The notes under the pieces were generated by a model. It ran no database searches and was not told the origin of the DNA. It saw only the letters and a list, made by a program, of their open reading frames with translations. Positions 35,501-43,444 of a DNA stretch of 64,000 nucleotides are shown in pieces (the stretch's first letter is position 1; every line of letters begins with the position of its first letter). The DNA lies in assembly GCA_004293675.1 (NCBI GenBank), contig READ01000025.1, positions 1 to 64,000 of the forward strand. The letters are read 5' to 3'. Made by a program: the position numbers and the translations under genes. The DNA comes from Betaproteobacteria bacterium (GTDB taxonomy: Bacteria; Pseudomonadota; Gammaproteobacteria; Burkholderiales; Casimicrobiaceae).

Positions 35501-38500
35501 TTGGCGTTCCCGTCCCAGCCAGAATCGTTTGCAGGTCGCGCGGGCAGTCAAAGCGCACGTCGCTCGCATTCGCAACTTGCTTGGCGTAGCAAACGCGCCA
35601 ACGGTTTTGTGCGCCACCACTGTCGTTCGGAAGGTACTGCAACACGTCCGCCGCGCCGTCTCCGTTGAGATCGGCCACAAAGAAGCGTTTACGCATGTCG
35701 CTCAGGTCGAGCGCGCCTTGCGTCTGTTCTTTGGCTGAAGCGGGGAAGTAGTGCGGTTGAGCGGCGGCGGCAAATGTGCCATTGGCCTGCCCGAGAAACA
35801 AATCAAACCGATGACGCAAGCGACCGTTGGCGTCGGCCACCGTGTAGCTGCTGGCGCTACGATAGGCCAGGATGTCGATGCGCCCGTCGCCATTGAAGTC
35901 ACCTTGCAACAGCCCGTTGTTTTCTGTGCGGCAGACCTGTGCCCCGTTGATGGTGGTGCACAGCGTTGACGGCGTGCATAAGGTGGGCGAAGCACTGTTA
36001 ATCGAGAAACCGGTGCCATCGGCACGCGCCAGGCACACCCGATGTTCCTCGCCGTTGGGCTTGCCGTACACCAAGTCGGCTTTGCCATCGCCGTTGACGT
36101 CGGCCAGATAGACGTTCGCACTGCTACCTGATAGCGGGGTGGCCGCAATATACTGGCTGGTGCAGTTTAAGCTGCCCGCGACGGTGCCCGTCGCCCCCGA
36201 CAAATCGCAGACGCGCAGCAGGTTTGCGATGCTTCCGTTAGCGCTGTAATCGGTGAGTACCACTTGTGCGCGACCGTTGCCGCGAATATCGCCCACCAAT
36301 TGCAGCTTGGCGTTGAAGGTGTAGGACTCGGTGGGCGTCTCAAGCGCGTTGAGCGGCGAGAGATTGGCCATGACCGCACCGTGCCACTGAAACTGCGTCG
36401 CGGGCAAACAGGTATCGACCCCGGCACCATGACATTCGGTGATCGACACAATGCGACTGCGCTGCGTCGGCGAGTTGGTGAGCGTGTCATACGTCATCGC
36501 GTAGCGTTTAGCGAGCACACCATCGGCATAGGTCTCGATACCGTTCAACCGCTGCGTGGTCACGCTCTCCCCTGCGCCGCTGTCGAACGAACGAATTTGG
36601 GCAGACGGCGGATGCCCGCTTGCGTCGTAGATAAAGCGCACTTCGTGGCCGTTGGAGTATTTGATGGATTTGGGGAGCACTTCGGTTGGCGGGTAGGAGC
36701 CATTGCCGCCGATGTCCTGCACCGTGACGCCCTGACTGACGCTGCCAATGGCGTCCCAATCGATCACATACGTGGACTCTGCCGAGTTCGAGGGACGTGT
36801 AGTGTGGTACTCAATGTCCATGGCGTTGCCTGCGGCATCTTCGACGCGATCCAGGACATAGAGTTTGACGCGGTTCGCCAGTTCGCCGCCCGGGCAGGTC
36901 AGTGGGTTGTTGACATCGGCGCAGGCGTCGTAGCCGTTCGACGTGGGCTTGAACCGTCGGCTATAGTGCATGAGACGCGCATCCTTGGTCTCGACGCTGA
37001 AACGGCTGAAACCAGCGGTAAAGGCCAGCGGCCACTCTTTGTAGCCAATGATGCGCGAGTATCCGTCGATTTCAGTGCGAAACTCTTGCTTGTAGATTTG
37101 GATGTTCGGGTACTGCGTCCCAGCAACGGTCAAGGTAGCGACGCCCGCGCTCACCAAACCCGTGACTGGGATCAGTCGTTGACCGCCGAGGCAATACGCG
37201 TCGTTGCTTTCTTGATTGTCGTAATTGATCGCGGTGCGGATGCTGTCTTGCGCAATGGTGCGCTGACAGCGGGTGATCGAACCGAGTCCCGAGAGATTCC
37301 AGCCAATCCCGAGCATGCCGTAGCTGCCCCCGCTGGAGTAGCCGAGCGACAAACTCGGTTGTAAGCCGTTGGTACCGGGCGGCACTTGTATCGGAATCGA
37401 ATAACCCGCGCCGCCGCCTTCGGAGACGCTGAAACTACCGGCGACTTTGCCCACGAGTGCCGTTTCGGGAATACCGCCTGCGACGTTCACGGTGACTGAA
37501 ACATCTTCCGCCGCCGGGGTTTGCTGCACCGCGACGGTCGTGCGCTGGGTGGTGACCGCACCACTGCTATCGGTAATCGAAATCGTGGCCGCATACAACC
37601 CTGCGGCACTCGGTGTCCACGTTGTGTCACAGTTGCTCGGATTGCCCGCACTGCACGACACCGTCGCACCCGCGAGTCCGGTCACACTTCCCACGAGCGT
37701 GCCCGTGGCGTCCGTCACCGGTAGCCGTAGCGTGTACGCCGCGCCGACGACCGCCCGACCGCCATTGGTCGTGGTGATGTTGGCAAGCGCCCCGGCTTGC
37801 GGGGCGGCGTTGTTCACGCCGACGAGCGTAATCGGCCATGACACGCTGCTGCCGGTGTAGCCCGCTTTTGTGCCGATGACGCCCAGATTGCCACTGCCGC
37901 CGTTGATGGCGGTGACGGTGCAGGCCGTAGAACTCGCGGTGCAGTTCGCGCCGAGCGAGAGATTGCTGCTCGGTGTCCAGTTAAACGTGACGCCCGTCAC
38001 GGGTGTTCCGCCCGAGGTGCAGCCGGTGACGTTGACCGTGCCCGCTTGTCCGACGTTGAGACTGGTGGGGCCAGACAGCGCACACGTCAACGGTAGCGAC
38101 GGCGTCGTACAACCACCGCCAATGTAGCTCTCAATCGCGGTGCCCGCTGAGCGGGTGCCGGTGAGCACCAACCCCTGCACCAGCGCATCGCCACGATACC
38201 CGCCAAGATAGCGCGCGATGATGATGCCGTCGCTGACATCGGTGAAACCGCTCAAATCCATGTCGTGCGCTGCGCGGTAGGTCGTCATGTGATTCTGGAT
38301 CGTTGCGACCACAGTGGCTTGATTGGAGGGTGTTTGATCGACGCGCGTGCCCGCAATCAAACCGCTGCCCGACAAGCCTTGCAACGAGCGCACGATCAAC
38401 AGACCGTCGCTGGTGAACTCACCCGAAACGAGACTGGGATCGGTGTTGGTCAGCCGGTCGATGTTGAAGCCGCAGGCGGCGTGAGCGACGGGCAGCAACA

Positions 38501-38657
38501 GCGCGGTCACTATCGTAATCGCACCACCGACAAGCTGTCGCCAAATGGTGTGATTTTGATCGCGATCACGATGCGGTGAAAGTGCGTCCGGCAGATGCGA
38601 TGTTGTCGTCGCAGCGGGGTTCGCAGGGGTATTGGAAACGGTAGCCATTGAGCGCAT
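29592..38657 (-). CDS. Giant Rhs/SpvB-type polymorphic toxin with papain-fold tip
   Basis: A 3021-aa exported toxin. From the chosen ATG (38657) the N-terminus has an extended charged region and a signal segment (GGAITIVTALLLPVAHA). Two dockerin-like Ca-binding repeats follow (for example DLSGFTDVSDGIIIARYLGG). Next come Ig-like domains, an SpvB domain (GYSIPIQVPPG onward), at least six FG-GAP/VCBS repeats (GDFNGDGRIDIL type) and a long YD/Rhs repeat region. The core ends at IGRFLQADPIIQEPL and YGYVQNNPLSYTDPTG. A Gly/Ala-rich pretoxin stretch precedes the tip (about the last 120 residues), which has NCVNCVIATDAVL, GHVFNVVNQ and VRFLDGQ: Cys, His and Asp of a Tox-PL papain fold. A frame extends upstream to 38822, but the signal is better placed from 38657. 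No VgrG or PAAR is nearby, so Sec export is likelier than type VI delivery. Confidence 0.92.
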   Translation of the reverse strand: MRSMATVSNTPANPAATTTSHLPDALSPHRDRDQNHTIWRQLVGGAITIVTALLLPVAHAACGFNIDRLTNTDPSLVSGEFTSDGLLIVRSLQGLSGSGLIAGTRVDQTPSNQATVVATIQNHMTTYRAAHDMDLSGFTDVSDGIIIARYLGGYRGDALVQGLVLTGTRSAGTAIESYIGGGCTTPSLPLTCALSGPTSLNVGQAGTVNVTGCTSGGTPVTGVTFNWTPSSNLSLGANCTASSTACTVTAINGGSGNLGVIGTKAGYTGSSVSWPITLVGVNNAAPQAGALANITTTNGGRAVVGAAYTLRLPVTDATGTLVGSVTGLAGATVSCSAGNPSNCDTTWTPSAAGLYAATISITDSSGAVTTQRTTVAVQQTPAAEDVSVTVNVAGGIPETALVGKVAGSFSVSEGGGAGYSIPIQVPPGTNGLQPSLSLGYSSGGSYGMLGIGWNLSGLGSITRCQRTIAQDSIRTAINYDNQESNDAYCLGGQRLIPVTGLVSAGVATLTVAGTQYPNIQIYKQEFRTEIDGYSRIIGYKEWPLAFTAGFSRFSVETKDARLMHYSRRFKPTSNGYDACADVNNPLTCPGGELANRVKLYVLDRVEDAAGNAMDIEYHTTRPSNSAESTYVIDWDAIGSVSQGVTVQDIGGNGSYPPTEVLPKSIKYSNGHEVRFIYDASGHPPSAQIRSFDSGAGESVTTQRLNGIETYADGVLAKRYAMTYDTLTNSPTQRSRIVSITECHGAGVDTCLPATQFQWHGAVMANLSPLNALETPTESYTFNAKLQLVGDIRGNGRAQVVLTDYSANGSIANLLRVCDLSGATGTVAGSLNCTSQYIAATPLSGSSANVYLADVNGDGKADLVYGKPNGEEHRVCLARADGTGFSINSASPTLCTPSTLCTTINGAQVCRTENNGLLQGDFNGDGRIDILAYRSASSYTVADANGRLRHRFDLFLGQANGTFAAAAQPHYFPASAKEQTQGALDLSDMRKRFFVADLNGDGAADVLQYLPNDSGGAQNRWRVCYAKQVANASDVRFDCPRDLQTILAGTGTPTPTPTPQINAAIQCTVAPSALPTASWQVRYNNRVYDNPSTVPTSYATATVLNNGTCSNGSSVTWPYNEGGEGGSSGNGTVTNNGVVSCINAISLSLETDQPVLSSAIVNQQITVTRASGSSSTGNLVVSIEPLTGASIQGFTVPAGVVCSQANPTTVPGPTPALDGGRWKSEETVLTDFNGDGLADIAMPVDTSVKTNGHWTVCLSTGDGGFERFTGVVNGGGTRTSTCKQFNGLMFANGNAVVTGDFNGDGRADLLGFQETNAGSRGWQIAFARGGISGIAQQAVPDAVDFFRVQSLAAAEPHDKAIAEFARVGDFNGDGISDLIFRTAERNGTMRVLSPTSLSGNTAGARQEMVNRIADGLGSVTEIDYAPITDDTVYAKTPTIANTAIATNEVDVRSPMQVVKEVRADNGLNCAQATANCAWHTTKFKYYGLRGATDGRGMLGFSQRDVTESFGSYIGATSQTAYNNELLKWWLAGSVKQALKTHPNALEASKRLSDASMTYHLPRIRNGFIAPGAATPKIYEVFASGSTQLAWDLNGAVLPTQSTTYPSWDATVTGANLEGYDQDGNVLRSTATTTNTVAATTITHTKSSKNTYAYRLVDNPANSIARGNWLLGRLTRSEVTHTKSGAVADGGGSITRVSAFGYYGDSALSTVCKVGIGNSLDTAPAGYVCDEAVEPDFQNHPDDAALWSSTRHRYDSFGNRVKSQTSFKAPLNQGDTVGFTGVLTRDSGTTTFDVKGRYPTTIANALDHSETRVYDARFGVMTDLIGPNGLLTKTQLDAFGRKIRERSFAGNTTGAAVVSDASTYTQSCSGVADPTYGSAADCVAGENHRKRTRVSGGGASIVFYDKLQREVRTKSQTYLSNLAATSATANEWVVASVTYDERGRKRTSVKPAGDGTVTTTMDYDDLDRVTQDSMLGNNGAPTTPTITATTTTAYNGLTTTVTRKKAATDPSDRADQVTVRVVDSQGKPLTITDALLGNTRFVHDAVGNLKSVTAPTAANQTGQTGLTETMMYDTRGRRIYMESPQGGSVFTRYNGIGEVVRNETQRVTTVNTYDNLGRATIRADREGSASTSPTFTTTWTYDTGSQCGQRTTGKLCTVATSRANYAAGSNGGATPNGATSETKYTYDLVGRVERTESAMNLSSTTVQGDPSTGPKRFATTTFYDTNARPERMGTAGGVIFRNNFAVWNGSLFNVTDPGGLNSYWQSNSRYQDGQIKSMNVGGSIGANASAFQTIKTLDGLGRIDTIKTGNATSGTASTNIQNANYDIDSFGNLVARSDAPTGGSGGAILTITASETYQYDALNRVTGKNGTANSVATYDSLGNIQTKNQSAAGTFVYETVGGVANYRLKTYAGRTYVYDGDGNVTNDGLRTISYAPWSLPWLATRGANSLSWDYDHARGRTIERSTTHGTTFFASGFELVVPTDSTTTNPKTIERTYIPTPEGIVGVLTRTAIGNNNTTESVTNKTEYWHKDHIGSLVATTDQTGTVTQRFRFEPWGGRECLNPSTGATQTCTSGGGANNGNEERGFTGHEMLDEIGLVHMNGRLYDPEIGRFLQADPIIQEPLNGQNYNRYGYVQNNPLSYTDPTGFSWWTKWRRPLIGLVAAIAVPWAASQLFLANASATGALATTMEIETFVSASLTTTGNAVANVAGGLAAGGIQGGNVQSAVIGAFTAGLQFGVGQALGHSTPSLFNAGGSINATAAQKMFAHAAIGCASSAASGGSCKAGAAAAGFSSFAGGSIPGANNLLGRAAVGAVASKLAGGKAEQGALLAAMEHLYNECGATANCGWRGGYDPDDRSLGVRVANAAGMSSNVGEAVDTAIPGVAGVAIAKVFASISKLAGSIRNVNPTGGDMNCVNCVIATDAVLSGAPASALPGGATRISALEKIYGGKFSATMTSSELSQSMSLAGDGARGIVFGSRGAGEVGHVFNVVNQGGAVRFLDGQIGGAASLNGYRSFQVLRTN

Positions 38658-39079
38658 GTTCTGACTTGTTTTTTGAATGGGTGGACGCAGCGTCCGCCAA
38701 AATCTTCGTGATCGTGCAAGTTCGACGCTGACGTGTCGAGCCAAACTCACTTCCCTAACGCTCCACATCAAAACGCCCCGGCGCGGAGGAGGTACGCCGG
38801 GGCGCTGATGCAGAGAGATCATCGCGACTCAAATACGACCGTCAGTCTCTAAAAATTGAGCGTTGACAGCAGATCGAAATGTTGATGACATTGGCATTCT
38901 TACAACAAACGACTCTGTTTGTCACCTATCAATATAGGTAGGTATTTTTGTGCGGCAGATGCGCCGATCAAGCCAGAAACCCGTCAATCCTAGGTTTTTT
39001 TCGCCTCGGATACTTAGGAAGTCTCAGTAAATTTTGTTGCAGAAACTCAGAAATTCTCAGCTTTACGCGAAGGCTGGGT
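38658..39079. promoter_or_regulatory. Divergent control region between Rhs and XRE genes
   Basis: It holds a possible longer N-terminus of the Rhs protein (to 38822) and the promoters of both genes. A GC-rich hairpin CGCCCCGGCG / CGCCGGGGCG (38774-38803) could be a leader structure or attenuator for the Rhs mRNA. An inverted repeat ACCTAT-CAAT-ATAGGT sits at 38924-38939. No further gene is supported. Confidence 0.5.
38924..38939. promoter_or_regulatory. Inverted repeat, candidate XRE operator
   Basis: ACCTAT and its complement ATAGGT flank CAAT. A partial third copy (AGGTAGGTATT) follows. It lies 140 bp upstream of the XRE regulator and between it and the divergent Rhs gene, the expected place for an autoregulatory operator. 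Function inferred. Confidence 0.45.
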
Positions 39080-39502
39080 ATGCCAAAAACGGCAACGAAG
39101 GGTTCAAAGCGGACTGTAAAACGTGTTGCACCCGAAGCAACAGAGCGGCAACGCACACGAAAGATTCCGGCAAAGAAGGCGGCGAAGCCAAGAAAGCCGC
39201 TCACCCGCGCACAACGTGCAGCACGAAAAAAGCGTCCCCTCTTCGCGCGTCGGCTACGAGAGGCCAGACTGCGGGTCGGGCTCACACAAGAGAAACTTGG
39301 CATCAAAGCCGGACTCGATGAAGCGGTCGCCAGTTCGCGAATGAACCACTACGAACAGGGCGTGCATGAGCCGGATTTCACGATGATCTTGCGACTGGCG
39401 AAATCGTTGGGGATTTCAGCGGCGTTCTTCTTTTGCGAAGACGATGCGCTGGCCGAAATGGTGTGGGACGTCACCGCTGCGTCGCAGACGGCGGGCAAAT
39501 AG
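39080..39502 (+). CDS. XRE-family regulator with lysine-rich N-terminal tail
   Basis: A 140-aa transcription regulator. I chose the ATG at 39080 (MPKTATKGSKRTV) because upstream residues are non-conserved. Residues 1-55 are a Lys/Arg/Ala-rich tail with PAKKAAKP repeats. The XRE helix-turn-helix follows (RLREARLRVGLTQEKLG, then SSRMNHYEQGVHEPDF). The final segment LRLAKSLGISAAFFFCEDD is typical for this group. It is divergent from the Rhs toxin gene and may control it. The tail probably adds non-specific DNA affinity. Confidence 0.85.
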   Translation: MPKTATKGSKRTVKRVAPEATERQRTRKIPAKKAAKPRKPLTRAQRAARKKRPLFARRLREARLRVGLTQEKLGIKAGLDEAVASSRMNHYEQGVHEPDFTMILRLAKSLGISAAFFFCEDDALAEMVWDVTAASQTAGK

Positions 39503-40112
39503 ATGCCAACCGGACTGTCTACCTCGTTACAAATCGCCTTAAGCGTGAGCGCGACGGTGAAAGGGATGCGCGGAGTCTGCTCAATTGTTAAGCAACTTTA
39601 CAGTTGACAGTGAAGCACCCAACTTGGATTGGCAACCTGCTGCGGGAGCCGGAAATCGCTCAAAAACTCACTAAAACACCGCAAAAACCGCGTATTTTCA
39701 AATATTTTTAGCACAAAAGTAGATTTTAGTCCATTTTGTATGGATTTTATTGCATTTTGATGTAAAATTGACTTATCAGCAAAAAGCTGCATTTCTCCAA
39801 TGCACACGATGTTTTGCTGGCACTAGGCGATGATGTTGGCTACCGTGCGTAGCGGGGTGTGACGAGCACCCATACTCACTCGCACAACCGCCTCACTGTT
39901 CGACGCCTGCGGGTTTGATGAACGTGACTCATCGTTGCGCTCCCGCAGTGCCTCCCATCGTTACGTTTTGTTCCCCCTCAGTCTCATCTCGCCGCAGGTT
40001 TTTGCAGCGGAGATGACGACGCTTTGTTTTCTCCCCGACGCACCTTCCCTGCGTTTCTTCCGTTTCTTCTCTCTTGTTAACCCTTCGTTAACGCTTTTCC
40101 ATTGAGGTTTTT
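39503..40112. promoter_or_regulatory. 610-bp intergenic region with AT-rich tract and GTTAAC repeats
   Basis: No supported gene. An AT-rich tract (39685-39785) has several ATTTTGTATGGATTTT-like strings and may be a promoter or DNA-bending region. Just before the next start, GTTAAC occurs at 40077-40082 and again at 40088-40093, 11 bp apart. The rest is CT-rich and lacks long open frames. The GTTAAC pair is a plausible operator for the gene at 40113. Confidence 0.4.
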
Positions 40113-41144
40113 ATGAACGACCTGTCGTTGGACAGCGCCGTCGATGGCGTTTGTCTGTCTGCCCTACCGATGGAGACCTTCGGTCTTGCCCCGCACCCCG
40201 ATAACCACCGCTTTGCGCGCCAAACCGTGGCGCAGATGCTCTACCACGTGGGCTGTGAACTTCCGAACATCGGTGTCGATCCCGATGCGGGGTTCGCTGC
40301 CGCATGGACGGCACGCTACTTCGTCACTCGTCAGGGTGATGCGCTGGTTTCGGCAACCACCGATGACATGATTTTATTGCCAGCGATTGATGCTGCGGAA
40401 CACGCGATGTTCTTGCGCGACACCACGCCACCGGATGAACCGACGTTGTGTTGTACGGTCTCGGCGAATCTCCGCGCGTTGCAACGATTGCTGCACTTGA
40501 GCGATTTCGAGCGCTCGATGTTGCAATGGGCGTATGCACTGGTGGGTGCGCACGACACGCTGCCGTCCAAAGTGCTGTCGCATCTGGTGTTTCGTGACGA
40601 AGCTCATCGCCATCGGATGATCGCCGCCCTGTTCGGCGTGTCTGTAAAGACGGTTGAAAGCTACTTCACATCCATCAATCGACTGCTCGCGCTTGGCTTT
40701 TTGGCGCCCAACGAGTTCCAGATCAAACAGTGTCTGGCCGATGTGCTGGTCGCGACTGATTCGTTGGTGAGGGTACTTGAAACCCCAATCCGTTCCGATG
40801 ATGGGCTCGTGGCGATGCTGCTGGAACACGAAGCGGACAGCGAACTGCTCACTGATGAAGATGATTCACGCACCACGCTGTTCGAGACTTATCCCGGCGA
40901 CATTGCCGACTGTTACGAGCGAGCGTTGCGCAATCAAGCCATGCGTGTTCACGATGTTCACGCCCTTGTCGAATGGTTCACTGGCATTGAGTTCCACCGC
41001 GAGTGTTTCGACGACTTCGGCAAGTGCTTTGCGTTTGAGACCGTACGCGAAACCATCAAACGCTGTGCACTGGAGCGCAGCCGCGCCGGACTTCCAACAC
41101 GGCCCTTCGATGTGATTCGTGCGCTGTACGTGGCGGCGAAGTAA
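40113..41144 (+). CDS. Hypothetical protein with possible winged-helix segment
   Basis: A 343-aa soluble, acidic protein that I do not recognise. It is mainly helical. A segment resembling the non-ATPase lead domain of some AAA proteins is present (LLHLSDFERSMLQWAYALV), followed by a helix-turn-helix-like stretch (ALFGVSVKTVESYF). It has no Walker motifs. The start has a weak ribosome-binding site (TTGAGGTTTTT). It is the first gene of a plus-strand group leading to the C39-like peptidase genes, from which it is separated by 181 bp. Confidence 0.6.
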   Translation: MNDLSLDSAVDGVCLSALPMETFGLAPHPDNHRFARQTVAQMLYHVGCELPNIGVDPDAGFAAAWTARYFVTRQGDALVSATTDDMILLPAIDAAEHAMFLRDTTPPDEPTLCCTVSANLRALQRLLHLSDFERSMLQWAYALVGAHDTLPSKVLSHLVFRDEAHRHRMIAALFGVSVKTVESYFTSINRLLALGFLAPNEFQIKQCLADVLVATDSLVRVLETPIRSDDGLVAMLLEHEADSELLTDEDDSRTTLFETYPGDIADCYERALRNQAMRVHDVHALVEWFTGIEFHRECFDDFGKCFAFETVRETIKRCALERSRAGLPTRPFDVIRALYVAAK

Positions 41145-41325
41145 CACTACACGTGCCGTTAGCGCGGTCTAGTGCGTAACACCGACCACCGACTGCCAAG
41201 CACTCTCCCTTTGTTTTTCTACCGTATCGGACGCACGTGCCGAGAACGACGCACGTCGATTCGATACGCAGTCTCGCCATCAAAACCGCAAAAACTACCT
41301 AAACCAACAAATCAATCAAAACCAC

Positions 41326-41724
41326 ATGAATACTCAAAGTACCAGTAAAAGTGAAATAGAAGCTCCCCATGAAATCCGTATGCAGTTGCCGATGACGATC
41401 ATTACAACGTGCGCAATGTTCCCCCTTGGCCAGGTCGTGGCAACGCCGGATGCCTTGGCGCTCTTGCAAGCGACGAAATCGTCTGCGGTACTACTTTTGA
41501 ACCGGCATATGCATGGGGATTTCGGAGACGTATGTAAGTCCGACTTGGCGGAGAACGAGGTTGCGCTCAAGCATGGACTGCGCGTGATGAGCGTTTACCG
41601 TCTTGTGGAACGTGCGGTTTTCAAGGCCACACCACCCGCAGACCGAAGCAAGCTCGATACCGTGTGGATCATTACCGAAGCGGATCGCTCGGTCACCACG
41701 ATTTTGTGTCCGCACAATTATTAG
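41326..41724 (+). CDS. Mobile-element accessory protein (RHxxGDxGDV family), function unknown
   Basis: A 132-aa protein of a family common on integrative elements and plasmids of proteobacteria, with no known function. The hallmarks are LLNRHMHGDFGDVCKSD, ENEVALKHGLRVMSVYRL and the C-terminal WIITEADRSVTTILCP. The related proteins I know usually end in LLPxEY; here it is CPHNY. The gene opens a run of four closely spaced genes (to 43341). Its presence supports an ICE-like origin of this part of the island. Confidence 0.7.
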   Translation: MNTQSTSKSEIEAPHEIRMQLPMTIITTCAMFPLGQVVATPDALALLQATKSSAVLLLNRHMHGDFGDVCKSDLAENEVALKHGLRVMSVYRLVERAVFKATPPADRSKLDTVWIITEADRSVTTILCPHNY

Positions 41725-41730
41725 CGAGGC

Positions 41731-42006
41731 ATGCCGATGATGCAAACGTATTCCTCAGCCGTTCTAGACCCCAATGAAGCGCCCGACGGTTTCATTGCGA
41801 TACTAAAAAGTGATTTAGCTACCGAAAGTCTTGGCAATATCTGCCGTGCATGCGATTGGCGCAGCGAATGCAACGGCTTTGCGTATCGCTGTATGTCCTA
41901 CACCGTTGTCAGCGCCAAAGACGGGCGCGAACTCAAACGTCAAGACGGTTGCAGCGTGGTGTTCAAACGCCGCCCAAAAGACGAATTAACCGGTGCTTCG
42001 CGATGA
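41731..42006 (+). CDS. Small Cys-rich protein coupled to the C39-like gene
   Basis: A 91-aa protein with a CRACDW, SECNGFAYRC, DGCSV pattern: five Cys residues that could bind zinc or an iron-sulfur cluster. A downstream ATG at 41737 has better spacing from GCGAGG and may be the real start. The gene begins 6 bp after the previous stop. It overlaps the next start (ATGA at 42003-42006), so it is probably translated together with the peptidase-like gene. I do not recognise the family. Confidence 0.6.
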   Translation: MPMMQTYSSAVLDPNEAPDGFIAILKSDLATESLGNICRACDWRSECNGFAYRCMSYTVVSAKDGRELKRQDGCSVVFKRRPKDELTGASR

Positions 42007-42728
42007 GAAATTCACTCACAAGCACTGCTCAACAATTTCGATGGTCTCGTATTCACGGTGCGCTACACCTCGGTCAAGTGCTGTGCGCAACCACATCGCA
42101 ACGCGACGCCCCGGTTCGCGTGTTCTTCAAAAAACAAGATGATCTCTCAGGATCGTGTGGCATCTTGGCCGTCGGTACGGCACTATCGATCTTAGGCGTC
42201 GTCAAAGCCTCAGCGTTCGAGAATGCGCCGCGCAGGAAACATGGCTCCGTTTCAGAGATTTGGAGCACGCTCGGCGACACCTACTTCAGCGGTATTGCGG
42301 TCACCGATCTGTATGAACGACTCGGTTCGCTTGAGCTGCCGATCAAGCTCGCTTGTGCGCTCGGCAAGCCCGCTGAGGTGAATGCGGCAGTCATTCATTG
42401 GCTATCGGCAGGCGGTATTTCCATCATTGCCTACGAGAACACTCGCAATCACTACAAGCACTACGTGCTCGGGATCGGACTGGGCGGTGTTCAACACGGC
42501 AAAGTTCAAACGGTTGATTCAATCTTGACCATCGACAGCGGTGCGCCGGAACCGATGCTAAGTGCTTACAACGGTGTGATGCAACGCGGCGCTGCTTTGC
42601 CGTACCAATGCGACGCCAAACACCGACTCAAAGCGCACCAGTGGCAGTACCAAACCGCGCATTGCGATGGCGTGGAAACCGTTCAACTCATTGGTGCGAT
42701 TCACATCCGCATCCAACAGAAAGCGTAA
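42003..42728 (+). CDS. C39/papain-like cysteine peptidase-like protein
   Basis: A 241-aa protein with the order of catalytic features of C39 peptidases. These are a Gln in FFKKQDDLSGSCGILAVG, Cys in SGSCGILA (7 residues after that Gln, one more than usual), His in YKHYVLGIGL and Asp in LTIDSGAP. It lacks a signal peptide and any ABC-transporter domain, unlike most bacteriocin-processing C39 enzymes. The start at 42003 (MRNSLTS) overlaps the previous stop. A double-glycine peptide gene lies 2.6 kb away at 45338, so leader cleavage is one possible job. A toxin or immunity role is also possible. No homologue is claimed. Confidence 0.6.
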   Translation: MRNSLTSTAQQFRWSRIHGALHLGQVLCATTSQRDAPVRVFFKKQDDLSGSCGILAVGTALSILGVVKASAFENAPRRKHGSVSEIWSTLGDTYFSGIAVTDLYERLGSLELPIKLACALGKPAEVNAAVIHWLSAGGISIIAYENTRNHYKHYVLGIGLGGVQHGKVQTVDSILTIDSGAPEPMLSAYNGVMQRGAALPYQCDAKHRLKAHQWQYQTAHCDGVETVQLIGAIHIRIQQKA

Positions 42729-42735
42729 AAACACT

Positions 42736-43341
42736 ATGAATTCATTCACCACACCTATGACTCGCGTTACCCGCCGTCAATTACTTGCGGCCACGACGTG
42801 CTCGATCCTTGCGAAACAAGTGTCTTGGGCGGCGACTCACTCGGTTCAAGGCAACGCCGACACATCGCGTGTCGTTCGCAAGATGGCTTCGTGGGGCGAC
42901 GCTGCGTTGCGATGCTGGTTTGAAGGACAAGCCTCTGACGTGACACAAGCCGTTGATGACGCGCAAGCCATATGGAGTGATCGCGCCGTTGTTCAACACC
43001 TCGATGCGCAAGACTTCGAGCTACTGTTGAAACCGCATAAAACGCTCGGTGTGCCGCTTGCGCGGGTCGGTTGCGCTACCAGCCATCACTTGACCGATGC
43101 AGCGGAAACGGCGTTCATCCGCGCTGGCCGAATCAGTCTTCGCCACACCGGAAAAACGTTCTACGCGGGCTTGGTGCTCATCAGCCTCTCGGACGACCGT
43201 CAATTCCTTGATTCGCTCAAAACGCTTGCGGCTTGGGTGTGTCAGCAGATCCCGCACGAATCTTTCTTCGGTATGCAGGTTCTCATTGACCCATCACTGA
43301 AACGGGGTAGCAAACGGGTCAGCGTGGTGATTGCCGCTTAA
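42736..43341 (+). CDS. Exported hypothetical protein (twin-Arg-like signal)
   Basis: A 201-aa protein starting at 42736 (MNSFTTPMTRV), 7 bp after the peptidase-like gene. The N-terminus TRVTRRQLLAATTCSILAK is a signal peptide with a possible twin-arginine motif, ending near WAA. The mature part is unrecognised; it has a WGDAALRCWFEG segment and ends in strands (GKTFYAGLVLISLSD, RGSKRVSVVIAA). Cotranscription with the peptidase-like gene suggests a joint export or processing task. Function unknown. Confidence 0.65.
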   Translation: MNSFTTPMTRVTRRQLLAATTCSILAKQVSWAATHSVQGNADTSRVVRKMASWGDAALRCWFEGQASDVTQAVDDAQAIWSDRAVVQHLDAQDFELLLKPHKTLGVPLARVGCATSHHLTDAAETAFIRAGRISLRHTGKTFYAGLVLISLSDDRQFLDSLKTLAAWVCQQIPHESFFGMQVLIDPSLKRGSKRVSVVIAA

Positions 43342-43444
43342 TCAAGATAAGCCCGCAGACGTCATCAAACCGCAGGCGGTTTCGGCAAATGCTCTAGCAG
43401 TGCATGAATCTTCTGCCGCAACTCGTCCGAATTGGCCAGCGCAG

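Noticed and set aside
36264-37364. 366-codon open frame on the plus strand
   Set aside because: Shadow of the SpvB part of the Rhs gene; no ribosome-binding site and no recognisable domain.
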